A stretch of 40,104 nucleotides of DNA from an uncultured Lachnospiraceae bacterium (lineage in GTDB: Bacteria; Bacillota; Clostridia; Lachnospirales; Lachnospiraceae). Both the position numbers and the translations under genes were made by a program. The DNA is taken from the NCBI GenBank assembly GCA_902793995.1, contig CADBFP010000030.1, forward strand, positions 1-40,104, given 5' to 3'. Under the pieces are notes generated by a model, which was not told where the DNA came from, ran no database searches, and saw only the letters and a program-made list of their open reading frames with translations. This document shows positions 7,555 through 15,504 of this stretch, piece after piece (the stretch's first letter is position 1; each line of letters begins with the position of its first letter).

Positions 7555-9958
7555 GTATCCAAAGATAGTTGTTGTCCCGGCTGATCAGTTCATCGAAATC
7601 CGTCTGCAGCATCCGGAAAACATTGGCATTCTGCGGATTATACAGCACCACATTTTTCCATTCATATCCAATCAGCCACAATTCTCCCTGGTCCGGACTG
7701 ACCCAGCGCACCGGTATTTTATCATGTAAAAAATACATAAGATCCCGAAGGGAAACCTGGCTTAGCTCTTCCCATTGATTCCCGGGACTTAGGATGTCCT
7801 CTCCCACTTCCAAAATAGCGGATTCCCGGCGACCCACCCAGGTCCAGACCAAGGTGCCTTCCCGGGATAAAACAAAGCCGTTGGCTTCCTGCGCTTTATG
7901 AATAGCGCTGCCCAAATGGCGGAAGGCTCCCATCAGCCCCTCTTTTCCGTAGGCAAAAAAGCGCAAATCATAAGTCTGCTGACGCAAGGCGGAAGGAAGC
8001 TCCAATTCCTTTCCCTCCACAAATACGCGGGGAAGGCTCTGTTCGATGCGCAAGGAAGAAGGCAGGCGGTTGATGCGCAGGACGGCCAGCTTTTTCAGGG
8101 TTTCGTGCCGGTACGACGCAAACCTGTCGGAAGGCGTTTCGGCGGATTGGCTGCGCAGCATCACATCCTGCGGTAAATAGGTATATTGATCCTGCATAAA
8201 GCCATAACGATGCAGTTCCAGTTTATCATCCAATACCTTTACCCGATCAATCCAGACACCCTCTTGCCGGTAGGTATATAGAGGGTTCAGATCCGTATCC
8301 AAGATCACAACCTCCTGCAAGGGATGACGGGAGCTGACACCGTCCCACAGAGCGGCTTCGGATAAGGGGCCGTATCCCAGCACCATATCTTCTCTCAGGA
8401 AACCAAGGGGACGGATAAAGGAATCCACTTCCGCACTGATAGTCTCCCGCCGGCCGTCTTCCAGTTTAATGACCCGAAGGTTCCGGGGCCTGTCCTGATC
8501 CGTTTCCAAGGACCAGGCAAAAATCTTCCCCGATTCACTGACTACCAGGCCTGGATACTCTTCCCGGGAAACCAAAACAGCGGTTTCCCCGGTATCAATA
8601 TCCATAACCAGCAATTCTTCGTCCAGGATAAAATACAGAAAATTGTCCCTGCCTTTGGCAAATAGGCGATGGACTTCCCCCAGGAGGGAAGCCGGCGCCT
8701 GCCGGGAATGCAAAAATGTCAGTTCCCGCAGCTGATTATCTTCCGGGGTATAGCGGCAATAGGAAATCCCGCAGCTTCCTTCCTGAGGACCGCCGTTCAT
8801 ATAGCCGAATACGGCAAACTCAAGCTGGCCCTCGTCCGTTACTTCCATGATTTTGATGTCATAATCCAGGCAGAGCGTATGAAGCGGACCGTCCCCCGGC
8901 TGACGGAAAAAAAAGAGCTTTGTCAGATTTGACTCGTTCACATCATATAAATATAAGTCTCCGTTTACGGCAAAAGCATAAAAAGCCTCATTGGGACTGG
9001 ATAGAGCGGATAGATGCGATGCCTCCTGGATTCCCAGAAGAATGCCCTCATTGACCACGGAATTGCTCTCAAAACTCCAGAGCTGTCCCACGTGTCTTTC
9101 ATAATTCAGAAGGTATATGGCCATGCCGTATCGCTGCAAGGATATGGATTCCCGGACACGGAGGGTGGCATTTAGCTCATGATTCATAGGCGCCTGCGCC
9201 AGATAAGAAAAATGGAGATATAAATAATTATCCTGAATCCCTTCTATCGTCATCCAGGCATTCCCAAGCTGACTCAGCTCGGCGCTGCCCCAGCTAAGCT
9301 GATCAAAACTGCTGTTTAGGCTGACAAAGGACAAAGTATCCTTGTCTGAATACGTATCGGTTTCCAAATGGGAAGCATAGGCACGGGCAGAATCCTTTTT
9401 CAGTAAATCCTCATGCATATGACGGCCGTAGTCACTCAGCATGGAAAGGGTGCTTTTGTCGGACAGCTTCATCACCCGGGTACGGTAATACACCGTCTGA
9501 TTACTGAAGGAAAGCGAAAAATCCAGGAAATAATAATGATCTTCTGTCAGGATATCCTGGAGGGATACCGGGAAGCTGAGTCCGTTTTCCACATCCGTAA
9601 ACTGGCTGACGGACCCCTGAGCCACCAGGCGCTTATCCACCTCGTCCCGAAGTTCATAAGCCAGCTGCCGGGGACGAATCTTCCCCTCCAGCAAAAACAC
9701 GGTCATGTCCAGTTCGTCTGAAACAAAGGGATAAACACTGGGACTGAGAGCCCCCCGTTCCACCATTTCCCTTTGGGCATACAAAGGATTGATGCGTTCT
9801 CCTTCCCATTCAAAACACATCACAGGCAGGGAAGCAGCCTGATAAGCGCTTCCCCGGGTCTGGGCTGAACCCGCTTCCTTGCCCCCCCACATGGAAATCA
9901 GGATGGTCAGGACAAACAAGAGGGATAGGATTAGTATTTTAAGACGTTTTTTATTCAC
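7538..9958 (-). CDS. Large membrane-anchored extracytoplasmic protein, unknown function
   Basis: 806 residues from a GTG at 9958, which has only a modest AAGG upstream and lies seven bases after the dCMP deaminase stop. The N terminus (KKRLKILILSLLFVLTILI) is a signal anchor and the rest is predicted outside the membrane. The middle and C-terminal parts contain repeated strand pairs of the form YAFAVNGDLYLYDV, FLYFILDEELLVMDIDTGE and GKIFAWSLETDQ, which look like blades of a beta-propeller. The N-terminal 200 residues are a different beta-rich domain. No catalytic motif, sortase signal or lipobox is visible. I do not recognise the family. It resembles uncharacterised Lachnospiraceae surface proteins in overall build, and a sensor or folding role is only a guess. 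Confidence 0.65.
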   Translation of the reverse strand: MNKKRLKILILSLLFVLTILISMWGGKEAGSAQTRGSAYQAASLPVMCFEWEGERINPLYAQREMVERGALSPSVYPFVSDELDMTVFLLEGKIRPRQLAYELRDEVDKRLVAQGSVSQFTDVENGLSFPVSLQDILTEDHYYFLDFSLSFSNQTVYYRTRVMKLSDKSTLSMLSDYGRHMHEDLLKKDSARAYASHLETDTYSDKDTLSFVSLNSSFDQLSWGSAELSQLGNAWMTIEGIQDNYLYLHFSYLAQAPMNHELNATLRVRESISLQRYGMAIYLLNYERHVGQLWSFESNSVVNEGILLGIQEASHLSALSSPNEAFYAFAVNGDLYLYDVNESNLTKLFFFRQPGDGPLHTLCLDYDIKIMEVTDEGQLEFAVFGYMNGGPQEGSCGISYCRYTPEDNQLRELTFLHSRQAPASLLGEVHRLFAKGRDNFLYFILDEELLVMDIDTGETAVLVSREEYPGLVVSESGKIFAWSLETDQDRPRNLRVIKLEDGRRETISAEVDSFIRPLGFLREDMVLGYGPLSEAALWDGVSSRHPLQEVVILDTDLNPLYTYRQEGVWIDRVKVLDDKLELHRYGFMQDQYTYLPQDVMLRSQSAETPSDRFASYRHETLKKLAVLRINRLPSSLRIEQSLPRVFVEGKELELPSALRQQTYDLRFFAYGKEGLMGAFRHLGSAIHKAQEANGFVLSREGTLVWTWVGRRESAILEVGEDILSPGNQWEELSQVSLRDLMYFLHDKIPVRWVSPDQGELWLIGYEWKNVVLYNPQNANVFRMLQTDFDELISRDNNYLWILDKEP

Positions 9959-9964
9959 AATGCC

Positions 9965-10447
9965 TTACAGTTTCAGCTCCAGGGATCTTCCGCTGGGGGT
10001 ATAGGGGATATAATGCACGCCGGCTGCCATCAGCATCCTTTTGGAGGCTCTCACGGCAGGCGTATCCGCATATTTGTCATCTGCGTAAATCAGGGTTTTA
10101 ATGCCGCTTTGAATAATGGCCTTGGCGCATTCATTGCAAGGAAACAGGGTCACATATATTTTGGCCCCCTCCAAAGAACCTCCGCGGTAGTTTAAGATTG
10201 CATTCAGTTCGCTGTGGGTAATATAAAAGTATTTGCAATCGTAGGGGTCACCTTCCCGGTTCCAGGGGAATTCATCGTCCGAGCAACCGCTGGGAAAGCC
10301 ATTGTATCCCATAGAAAGAATCTTATTGTCCTGGCTGACAATACAGGCCCCCACCTGGGTATTGGGATCCTTGGAACGGGCTGCGCTTAAATAAGCCACC
10401 CCCATAAAATACTCGTCCCAGCTGATATAATCCTGCCTTTTATTCAT
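9965..10447 (-). CDS. Zinc-dependent dCMP/cytidine deaminase family protein (ComEB-like)
   Basis: 160 residues. The zinc-binding and catalytic residues are visible as HSE (His78, Glu80) and PCNEC (Cys104, Cys107), with the preceding MGYNGFPSG loop typical of dCMP deaminases. The enzyme converts dCMP to dUMP, feeding dTMP synthesis. ComEB of Bacillus is the same family. The start overlaps the tsaC stop by eight bases (ATGAATAA), and AGGAGG is embedded in the end of tsaC, so translation is coupled. There is no comEA or comEC nearby, so a competence role is not implied. Confidence 0.9.
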   Translation of the reverse strand: MNKRQDYISWDEYFMGVAYLSAARSKDPNTQVGACIVSQDNKILSMGYNGFPSGCSDDEFPWNREGDPYDCKYFYITHSELNAILNYRGGSLEGAKIYVTLFPCNECAKAIIQSGIKTLIYADDKYADTPAVRASKRMLMAAGVHYIPYTPSGRSLELKL

Positions 10448-11528
10448 CTTCCGCCTCCTGATCGACTTGAATTTGCTGAAAGGACGCCGCCTTCCGCAAA
10501 CGGTTCATAATGGCCATGCCTAAAGGGCCGGTTTCAAAGGTTTCGCTGTAAACATGGCTCAGGTTCAAAGTGTCCAAGCGGCGTAATACGCCGAAAAGCG
10601 CATGGGCGATGCTCTCGTCCCGGCTCCTCTCCCCCAAGGACAAAAGGAGCAAATGGCCGCCTTGATAATCCTGGTAAAAGGGGAGGGTTTCCTGGCTGAC
10701 CAGGGCTGCAATCCGCAGTTTTTTTTCCGCCGCTTCCCGGGCTTTCCGCTTGATATAGGCTGCCCGCCCTTTAGCCTCTCCCTCTATCAGGGTGATGGGA
10801 ACCAGGGGCGCATAATGCCGGTATTTCATGCCCGGAGCCCGGGGCCGAGTATCCTTTCCCGGCATTTTCAGCAATGCGGGATCCAGAACCACGGTTCCCA
10901 AAACCTTCTGCAAGGCAGGCAGACCGATATAACCGGGACGCAGAATCTCCGGGACGGCGCCGCTTAAGTCCACAATGGTGGACTCCAGGCCGATGGGAGA
11001 ATCTCCGCCGTCCAAAATCAAGGGAATCCGCCCTTTTAAATCTTCATAAACATGGGAGGCTTTGGTGGGGCTGGGGCGTCCCGAGGCATTGGCGCTGGGG
11101 GCAGCCAGGGGAACGCCGGCCGCCCTGATTAAGGCCAGGGCGGCCGGATGGGCCGGCATCCGAATGGCCACGGTGTCCAAGCCGCCGGTGGTTTCCCTGG
11201 GGACCCGCATGCGCTTTTTGAAAATCAAGGTCAATGGCCCCGGCCAAAAGGCATCCATTAAGGCCTCGGCGCCGGCGGGTATCTCCTGAACCAGTCCGGA
11301 CAAATCCTTCCGGTCCGCAATATGAAGAATCAGGGGATTATCCGAAGGCCTCCCCTTTGCTGCATATATTTTGGATGCGGAAGCTGCCAAAAGACCGTTC
11401 CCCCCCAATCCGTAAACCGTTTCCGTGGGGAAGGCCACCAGCTCGCCGGCTTTTATCCACTCTGCGGCCTCCCGATAAACGGAGTCGTCTGCCGAGCTGC
11501 CTTCTAAATGCCTGATTAAGGTTTCCAT
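10440..11528 (-). CDS. tsaC: L-threonylcarbamoyladenylate synthase (Sua5/YwlC type)
   Basis: 362 residues, the long form with an N-terminal YrdC domain (about 20-205) and a C-terminal Sua5 domain (about 235-362). It makes threonylcarbamoyl-AMP from threonine, bicarbonate and ATP for tRNA t6A37 synthesis. Family motifs are FPTETVYGLGG (about 33), KGRPSDNPLILHI, SANASGRPSPT and GLESTIVDLSG. The linker RAPGMKYRHYAP joins the domains, as usual for Sua5. The ATG at 11528 has AAGGA four bases upstream. A promoter at 11537-11565 lies so close that the transcript may be almost leaderless. It probably forms an operon with the deaminase and the 806-residue gene. Confidence 0.95.
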   Translation of the reverse strand: METLIRHLEGSSADDSVYREAAEWIKAGELVAFPTETVYGLGGNGLLAASASKIYAAKGRPSDNPLILHIADRKDLSGLVQEIPAGAEALMDAFWPGPLTLIFKKRMRVPRETTGGLDTVAIRMPAHPAALALIRAAGVPLAAPSANASGRPSPTKASHVYEDLKGRIPLILDGGDSPIGLESTIVDLSGAVPEILRPGYIGLPALQKVLGTVVLDPALLKMPGKDTRPRAPGMKYRHYAPLVPITLIEGEAKGRAAYIKRKAREAAEKKLRIAALVSQETLPFYQDYQGGHLLLLSLGERSRDESIAHALFGVLRRLDTLNLSHVYSETFETGPLGMAIMNRLRKAASFQQIQVDQEAEDE

Positions 11529-11536
11529 AGGTCCTT

Positions 11537-11565
11537 ATTATAAAGAATCCTTCGGATAAATACAA
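11537..11565 (-). promoter_or_regulatory. Candidate tsaC promoter with almost no leader
   Basis: On the minus strand TTGTAT (11565-11560), a 17-base spacer and a perfect TATAAT (11542-11537) lie directly before tsaC. A start about seven bases downstream of the -10 would fall within two or three bases of the ATG at 11528, leaving AAGGA outside the transcript. The site also separates tsaC from the end of the Tad locus. Confidence 0.55.
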
Positions 11566-11593
11566 GCCTGCAGCCGAAAACTGTTCCCTTCTC

Positions 11594-12205
11594 TCAGTGT
11601 TTTCCCAGTTTAAACCAGTTTCGTTTTCTTTTTTCGGGAAGCACTGCTGTCTCTTCGTTTATAAGCGGCTGCGGCTCCGGCTGGTCCCACAATTCAAATA
11701 TCTGGGAAAAACTGCTGTTTTCCTCATGACAGACCCGCAGCAGTTCATAGGCAATCTGCGCCGTCCGTTCATCTTCATGATTGCATTTCTTTAAAAAGAA
11801 GCGGGAAAGTTTCTGCAATTGCTCCCAAAGATCCTCTTCCCTGTCGGGATGATACACAAAGCGCCAGCCTTCTTTTCCCTTGTATATCAGCCCCGGATCC
11901 AGACATAAACCGGAGGAGCGCAACAGATATAATTCTGCTTCTTCGCAGCTGCTGTGAATACTGTAGAGTATTTCCCGCATCCGTTTTTCATCTATCTGGC
12001 TTGTCTGCGTCATAGCGCTTAGGGACTGTTTGCCGCTGATTTCATAACTATAGGCAGGATCATCGCCTTCCCGGTAAATCCGGAAAGGCAGAAAAGCGGA
12101 GGGACGGCCGTAAAGCAGCATTTTTCTTTCAAATTCATTTCCTTCCGGCTGCCCTTCCAGGATTAAATAATTGGCGTCCAGTTCCCGGACAAATTCTATA
12201 TTCAT
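11594..12205 (-). CDS. DUF6382-like protein, last gene of the Tad locus
   Basis: 203 residues, cytosolic. It starts MNIEFVRELDANYLIL and continues with a mixed alpha/beta region containing YSYEISGKQSL, LCLDPGLIYKG and WRFVYHPD, a pattern I associate with DUF6382. Family members I recall usually carry an FHA domain after this region. Here the protein ends after residue 203 in a basic tail (KRKRNWFKLGKH), and no FHA motif is present. AAGGAG lies seven bases before the ATG, and the preceding ORF ends 12 bases away, so it belongs to the Tad transcription unit. It may be a regulatory or adaptor subunit; that is inference from position. Confidence 0.65.
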   Translation of the reverse strand: MNIEFVRELDANYLILEGQPEGNEFERKMLLYGRPSAFLPFRIYREGDDPAYSYEISGKQSLSAMTQTSQIDEKRMREILYSIHSSCEEAELYLLRSSGLCLDPGLIYKGKEGWRFVYHPDREEDLWEQLQKLSRFFLKKCNHEDERTAQIAYELLRVCHEENSSFSQIFELWDQPEPQPLINEETAVLPEKRKRNWFKLGKH

Positions 12206-12217
12206 ACGCTTTCTCCT

Positions 12218-12424
12218 TTATGGTTTGGGCGGGATCCATTCCCGGATAAAGGCCCCTATACGAATCAGGTCTTCCGCTCTTAAGCCTGTGGTATAGCGCT
12301 TGGGGGCATCCCGAAGGCTGCGGGCGATTTCTTCCACCTCCTGCATTCTGCGTAAGGCGAGAAGCATGATTCCGCTAAGAATTATCAGGATAAAACTGAA
12401 AATAAAGGCGGCTTCTATACTGAA
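12218..12424 (-). CDS. Small pilin-like (TadE-type) ORF without a normal start codon
   Basis: The C-terminal 68 residues of a long open frame look like a real protein: SIEAAFIFSFILIILSGIML is a pilin-type transmembrane segment with the conserved Glu, followed by a basic RR and an amphipathic helix (EEIARSLRDAPKRY). It lies between the prepilin peptidase and the DUF6382 gene, where Tad loci often carry a TadE-like gene, and ends 12 bases before the latter. No ATG, GTG or TTG occurs in frame between the hydrophobic segment and the far upstream shadow frame. The first 10 bases overlap the peptidase stop. Possible explanations are a non-standard start (ATA, ATT or CTG), a -1 ribosomal frameshift from the peptidase gene, decay of a former gene, or a sequence error. 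Confidence 0.5.
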   Translation of the reverse strand, partial: FSIEAAFIFSFILIILSGIMLLALRRMQEVEEIARSLRDAPKRYTTGLRAEDLIRIGAFIREWIPPKP

Positions 12425-12879
12425 GACGGCGGGAAAAGAAAGAGAATCAGCTGAAGACAGACGGTGGCCCAGAGAAACGGCATCAGGGGCAGGCTGTCCC
12501 TGCGATTCTTTTTGCGGCAAAGGATCAGAACAACCCCCGTTCCGGCCGACAAAAGAAGGGACAAAAGCAAAAGGATAAACAGGCGGCCTGTATCCAGCCA
12601 AAAGGCAAAGGAACAAAAACATAAAGCATCTCCTATTCCCACGGCCCCTCTGCTCAATCGCGAAAGCGAATACAGTAAAACACCCCATATAAAAGCCGGG
12701 CCATGATTTAGCAATATAAATGATAAGGACTCTCCCTGCATTAGAGCGACAATCCGGAAGCCCAGCCCCACTGCCGTGCCGGCAGCCAGAGTCAGCGCAT
12801 TCACCTGGCCGCTTTGATAATCTTCCCAGGCCAGCGTAGCCGTATAAATGAAAAAGGCGGTCCAAAGCGCTTTATTCAT
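12415..12879 (-). CDS. A24-family prepilin peptidase (TadV/CpaA-like)
   Basis: 154 residues with about five to six membrane segments. The two aspartates expected of type IV prepilin aspartic peptidases are seen in AWEDYQSGQV (about residue 19) and in the GIGDA motif (about residue 84). The enzyme should cleave the class III leaders of Flp and the TadE-like proteins at the membrane. It is short, like other TadV/CpaA members that lack the methylase domain. GGAGG lies five bases before the ATG, within the end of the TadE-like gene, and the genes overlap by eight bases (ATGAATAA). Its last codons contain a TTTCCCG heptamer. Confidence 0.85.
   Translation of the reverse strand: MNKALWTAFFIYTATLAWEDYQSGQVNALTLAAGTAVGLGFRIVALMQGESLSFILLNHGPAFIWGVLLYSLSRLSRGAVGIGDALCFCSFAFWLDTGRLFILLLLSLLLSAGTGVVLILCRKKNRRDSLPLMPFLWATVCLQLILFLFPPSSV
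12430..12436 (-). other. Possible -1 frameshift heptamer TTTCCCG near the end of the peptidase gene
   Basis: In the peptidase frame the bases read T TTC CCG, which fits the X XXY YYZ rule for -1 slippage. Shifting by -1 enters exactly the frame of the start-less pilin-like ORF. The site is five codons before the peptidase stop. Only a weak CTTC/GAAG stem follows, with no strong downstream hairpin, so support is limited. Confidence 0.25.
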
Positions 12880-13969
12880 GGGAACCTCCGCAGAAGCCGC
12901 AGGCCTTGTACTTTTCCTGGGCCTCGCTTAAGGATATGGGGATAATCAGACGTTTTAAGGAAGGGCAGTCTTCTTCGTGATGATAGCGGTTGCCGAAATC
13001 CGTCAGCCAAACCAGGTCCTGGCGCTCCCGACCTAAAGCGCAGCGTTCGCAGGCACGGTATATGGAGCCGTCTTCACTTCGCAGATTCTTAACGGAAGCC
13101 ATCGGCACATGCAGCGGGTTGATTTTAAAAACCCGGCAGCTTTGGCTGCCATGATATGCATTGCCGTTTTGCGTTACATAAACAGTAGGTTCTTCTTTTT
13201 CTTCCTCCTTTTCTTCTTCCTCTTTTTCTTCCTCCTTTTCCACTGCCGTGCCGATCCAAAGCCGCCGGCAGCTTCGCTGCACCACCGGCGTGGACAGACC
13301 GAACAGTTCTCCAAAGAAAGGCACCACCCGGTAATGCAGCACCAGATCCAGTTCCCGGCTGCGCAAGGTGCTTCCGGATAAGGAAAGTCCCTGGGCTCCC
13401 TGGGATATCCGGGAGGCATCCAGCTTATCCCGTCCGATTTTCCCAATGAGCCAGCCTTTTACCAGCTGCTGCCATACGGCTGCGGAAGCTTTTTCTTTGA
13501 TAAAGAGACTTACCTCGTCTCTAAGAGATTTTTCCCCCTGCCATATGGCCTGCAGGGCGTCTTCCGAGCCCCCTAAAGCAGCGCCGATATTTCCTCCCTC
13601 TACCCAGGATAGCCAATCTGCCTGGCTGTAGTCGTCCGCAAAGTCCACTGCATGGCTCCAAACGGCGATATCCTCTGCGATTTCATCCAAAGCCTTTTGC
13701 AATCGAAGCTGCCAAAGCTGTCCGGAAAAGAAGCTGATAAAGAGAGCCAGGATCATAAGAACCAGAGGGAATGTCATGGAGGCTTCTAAGGTGATGCCCC
13801 CGTTAGCAGAAAAAGCTCCGAAGGCTTTTTCTGTCGGGAGACTTATGTATTTTTTATGATTAGAATCGTTTTGGTCAGCTTGACTTAAGAGATATTCATG
13901 ATTGGTCAATCCGCAAAGCGGCGAAAAAGAATTTAATTGGTTCGGGAGCCTTCGGAGCTTAAGTCGCAT
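12872..13969 (-). CDS. TadE-like pseudopilin with charged linker and two C-terminal zinc-site repeats
   Basis: 365 residues. After an unusually long N-terminal leader of about 55 residues comes GGITLEASMTFPL, a class III pilin signal with Glu and a transmembrane helix. An extracytoplasmic domain follows (about 85-245), then an EK-only linker (about 245-262). The C-terminal 105 residues hold two copies of a motif V(Y/W)(V/L)T..G..YH....C......(A)C..C, with YHGSQSC...CERC and YHHEEDC...CGFC, each offering His plus three Cys for a metal. A GTG at 13978 is also in frame, but the ATG at 13969 sits eight bases from a perfect AGGAGGTGAT. It overlaps the prepilin peptidase by eight bases. It is probably a minor pilin or surface adaptor. 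Confidence 0.75.
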   Translation of the reverse strand: MRLKLRRLPNQLNSFSPLCGLTNHEYLLSQADQNDSNHKKYISLPTEKAFGAFSANGGITLEASMTFPLVLMILALFISFFSGQLWQLRLQKALDEIAEDIAVWSHAVDFADDYSQADWLSWVEGGNIGAALGGSEDALQAIWQGEKSLRDEVSLFIKEKASAAVWQQLVKGWLIGKIGRDKLDASRISQGAQGLSLSGSTLRSRELDLVLHYRVVPFFGELFGLSTPVVQRSCRRLWIGTAVEKEEEKEEEEKEEEKEEPTVYVTQNGNAYHGSQSCRVFKINPLHVPMASVKNLRSEDGSIYRACERCALGRERQDLVWLTDFGNRYHHEEDCPSLKRLIIPISLSEAQEKYKACGFCGGSHE

Positions 13970-13973
13970 ATAT

Positions 13974-13985
13974 ATCACCTCCTTT
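13974..13985 (-). promoter_or_regulatory. Full-length Shine-Dalgarno sequence for the TadE-like gene
   Basis: AAAGGAGGTGAT on the minus strand pairs with almost the whole 16S 3' tail. It fixes the start at the ATG at 13969 rather than the GTG at 13978. Part of it encodes the last two arginines and the stop codon of the DUF5702 gene. Confidence 0.85.
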
Positions 13986-15504
13986 CATAGCCGTAACGGC
14001 TTTGTATATTGTATTGTCTGCTCCCATGAGGAGCGACGATATCCCGGATCAAAGGAAGATCCGCATAAAGGTAGGAAGCAGTCATCCGGAAGGAAAGGTT
14101 AGCCTGCACCATGTAATCCTTCAGGGTAAAGGCGGGGTCTTTTTTCCGCATCCGTTCCTGGATCACATCCATCATGCGGTAGGCCTGGCGGGAGGGATCT
14201 CCCAACACAAAGAGAATCCTTAAGTAATCTTCGTAAGCAAGCCCTTGGCTTCCGCCGCCTTCTGCGGATAAATCCAGCTTCATAGTGGATAATCTCCAGT
14301 TGCCGCTGCTTTTCCATAAAGGGATTTTGCGCCCGCGCACCAGGCCGCGCAGATCTACAATACTCTCGGCCAGGGCCCAGGCAGAAAGCAAAATCCACTT
14401 TAAAACCACAATCAGCTGGGGCAATGCCAGAAAAGACATAATGCCGATGGCGGTTAATTCGGCCAAAGCCACTTTTTCTGCGTCTGTGGACAAATAGGCC
14501 AAATTGAATCCCATACGGATCAGCAGGATCTCCCCGATAACCGCCTCCAGAGCTTTTTTATCACTGCTGCGGCCGCTGAGTATGTACTCCCATTCATAGG
14601 AACTTCCTCCTTCTGCTTCTTGGGTATAGCAATTCATTTTATGCTGCACATATTCCCCTAATAGCAAGTGGTCCAGCAGATTGATCGGCCCCCTGCCGTA
14701 AGACATATGCAGGTCTTTTTCGGACTGGGGGAGCCTTGTGGGCAAATCGCTTTTGTCCCAGGAATAGGCGGAAAGGGCTTCCTGACCGGTGATGATGGAG
14801 ATCAGCCCGTATTTCCGGATGCTTTTGATTTGTTCCAGGAGATCGGTTTTCACATCTTCACTGCTGCCCGGCGGCGGAATATATAGACTCTCCTCTTCCT
14901 CCGCCTTTTTTTTGGCTTCTTCCTGGAGGGCCGCAGCCTGCTCTTTTATGTCCTTATAGCTGTTCAGGATTCCTTCCAGGCTGCTGTCTTTTTCTGAAAT
15001 CATTTGGTGGATGGTTTCCAATAAACCACTGCCGTCTTCCTGATTATAAAGACCCAGTCTTTCCAATACGCTTTGCAAAACCAGACTGATGCCGGCGGTT
15101 TTCATATAGGTCTCCACCGCCTGAATAAACACGCCGCCTTGCCCTTCCGTCACATAAACCACATCCTCCTCCCAGGCCTCCAGCTCTTGCAGGCGAATCC
15201 GGTCTCCCTGGGCATACAGGGTATTTTGCCCGGGCCTCAAATACTTTTCCGCATAACGCAGGGCTTCTTTCCCCGTCAATGAGTTGCCCTCTTCCCGCCC
15301 CTTGGATAAAAGCAGGCCGTAATCCCGCAGCGCATCTCCCTGGTAAGCCGCAAAAACAGAGCGCAGGGCGGAATCCGCCGCCTGGCTGCACCAATAATCC
15401 AGGCAGGCGCTTCTGGCCCCTTCCAGGCAAACTCCCAGGAGGGCAAAGAGGGACAGGCAGCTTAAGGCCAGAAATATGGTTACCTGCCCCTGAAATCTTT
15501 TCAC
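13975..15504 (-). CDS. DUF5702 domain protein of the Tad locus
   Basis: 509 residues. The N terminus GQVTIFLALSCLSLFALLGVCLEGAR is a membrane anchor typical of DUF5702, whose members occur in Gram-positive Tad loci and are probably TadG-like pseudopilins. The following segment SACLDYWCSQAADSALRSVFAAYQ is conserved in the family. A lysine- and glutamate-rich coil lies around residues 185-225. A second hydrophobic region (about 345-380) suggests a further membrane pass. The start is a GTG sharing GTGA with the Flp stop, so its translation depends on coupling, since no clear ribosome site precedes it. Its end overlaps the ribosome site of the TadE-like gene. Confidence 0.85.
   Translation of the reverse strand: MKRFQGQVTIFLALSCLSLFALLGVCLEGARSACLDYWCSQAADSALRSVFAAYQGDALRDYGLLLSKGREEGNSLTGKEALRYAEKYLRPGQNTLYAQGDRIRLQELEAWEEDVVYVTEGQGGVFIQAVETYMKTAGISLVLQSVLERLGLYNQEDGSGLLETIHQMISEKDSSLEGILNSYKDIKEQAAALQEEAKKKAEEEESLYIPPPGSSEDVKTDLLEQIKSIRKYGLISIITGQEALSAYSWDKSDLPTRLPQSEKDLHMSYGRGPINLLDHLLLGEYVQHKMNCYTQEAEGGSSYEWEYILSGRSSDKKALEAVIGEILLIRMGFNLAYLSTDAEKVALAELTAIGIMSFLALPQLIVVLKWILLSAWALAESIVDLRGLVRGRKIPLWKSSGNWRLSTMKLDLSAEGGGSQGLAYEDYLRILFVLGDPSRQAYRMMDVIQERMRKKDPAFTLKDYMVQANLSFRMTASYLYADLPLIRDIVAPHGSRQYNIQSRYGYERR

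Noticed and set aside
9965-10447. Assignment of the deaminase as the competence gene comEB
   Set aside because: The family fits, but no comEA or comEC neighbours are present, so a competence label was not given.
12440-12865. Upstream part of the long open frame that ends at 12218
   Set aside because: It overlaps the prepilin peptidase in another frame and has arginine-, cysteine- and proline-rich shadow composition. Only the last 68 codons look like protein.
13190-13250. TTC/CCT-rich stretch as a microsatellite or regulatory tract
   Set aside because: It encodes the EK-rich linker of the TadE-like protein, and its units are irregular, so it is explained by the coding sequence.
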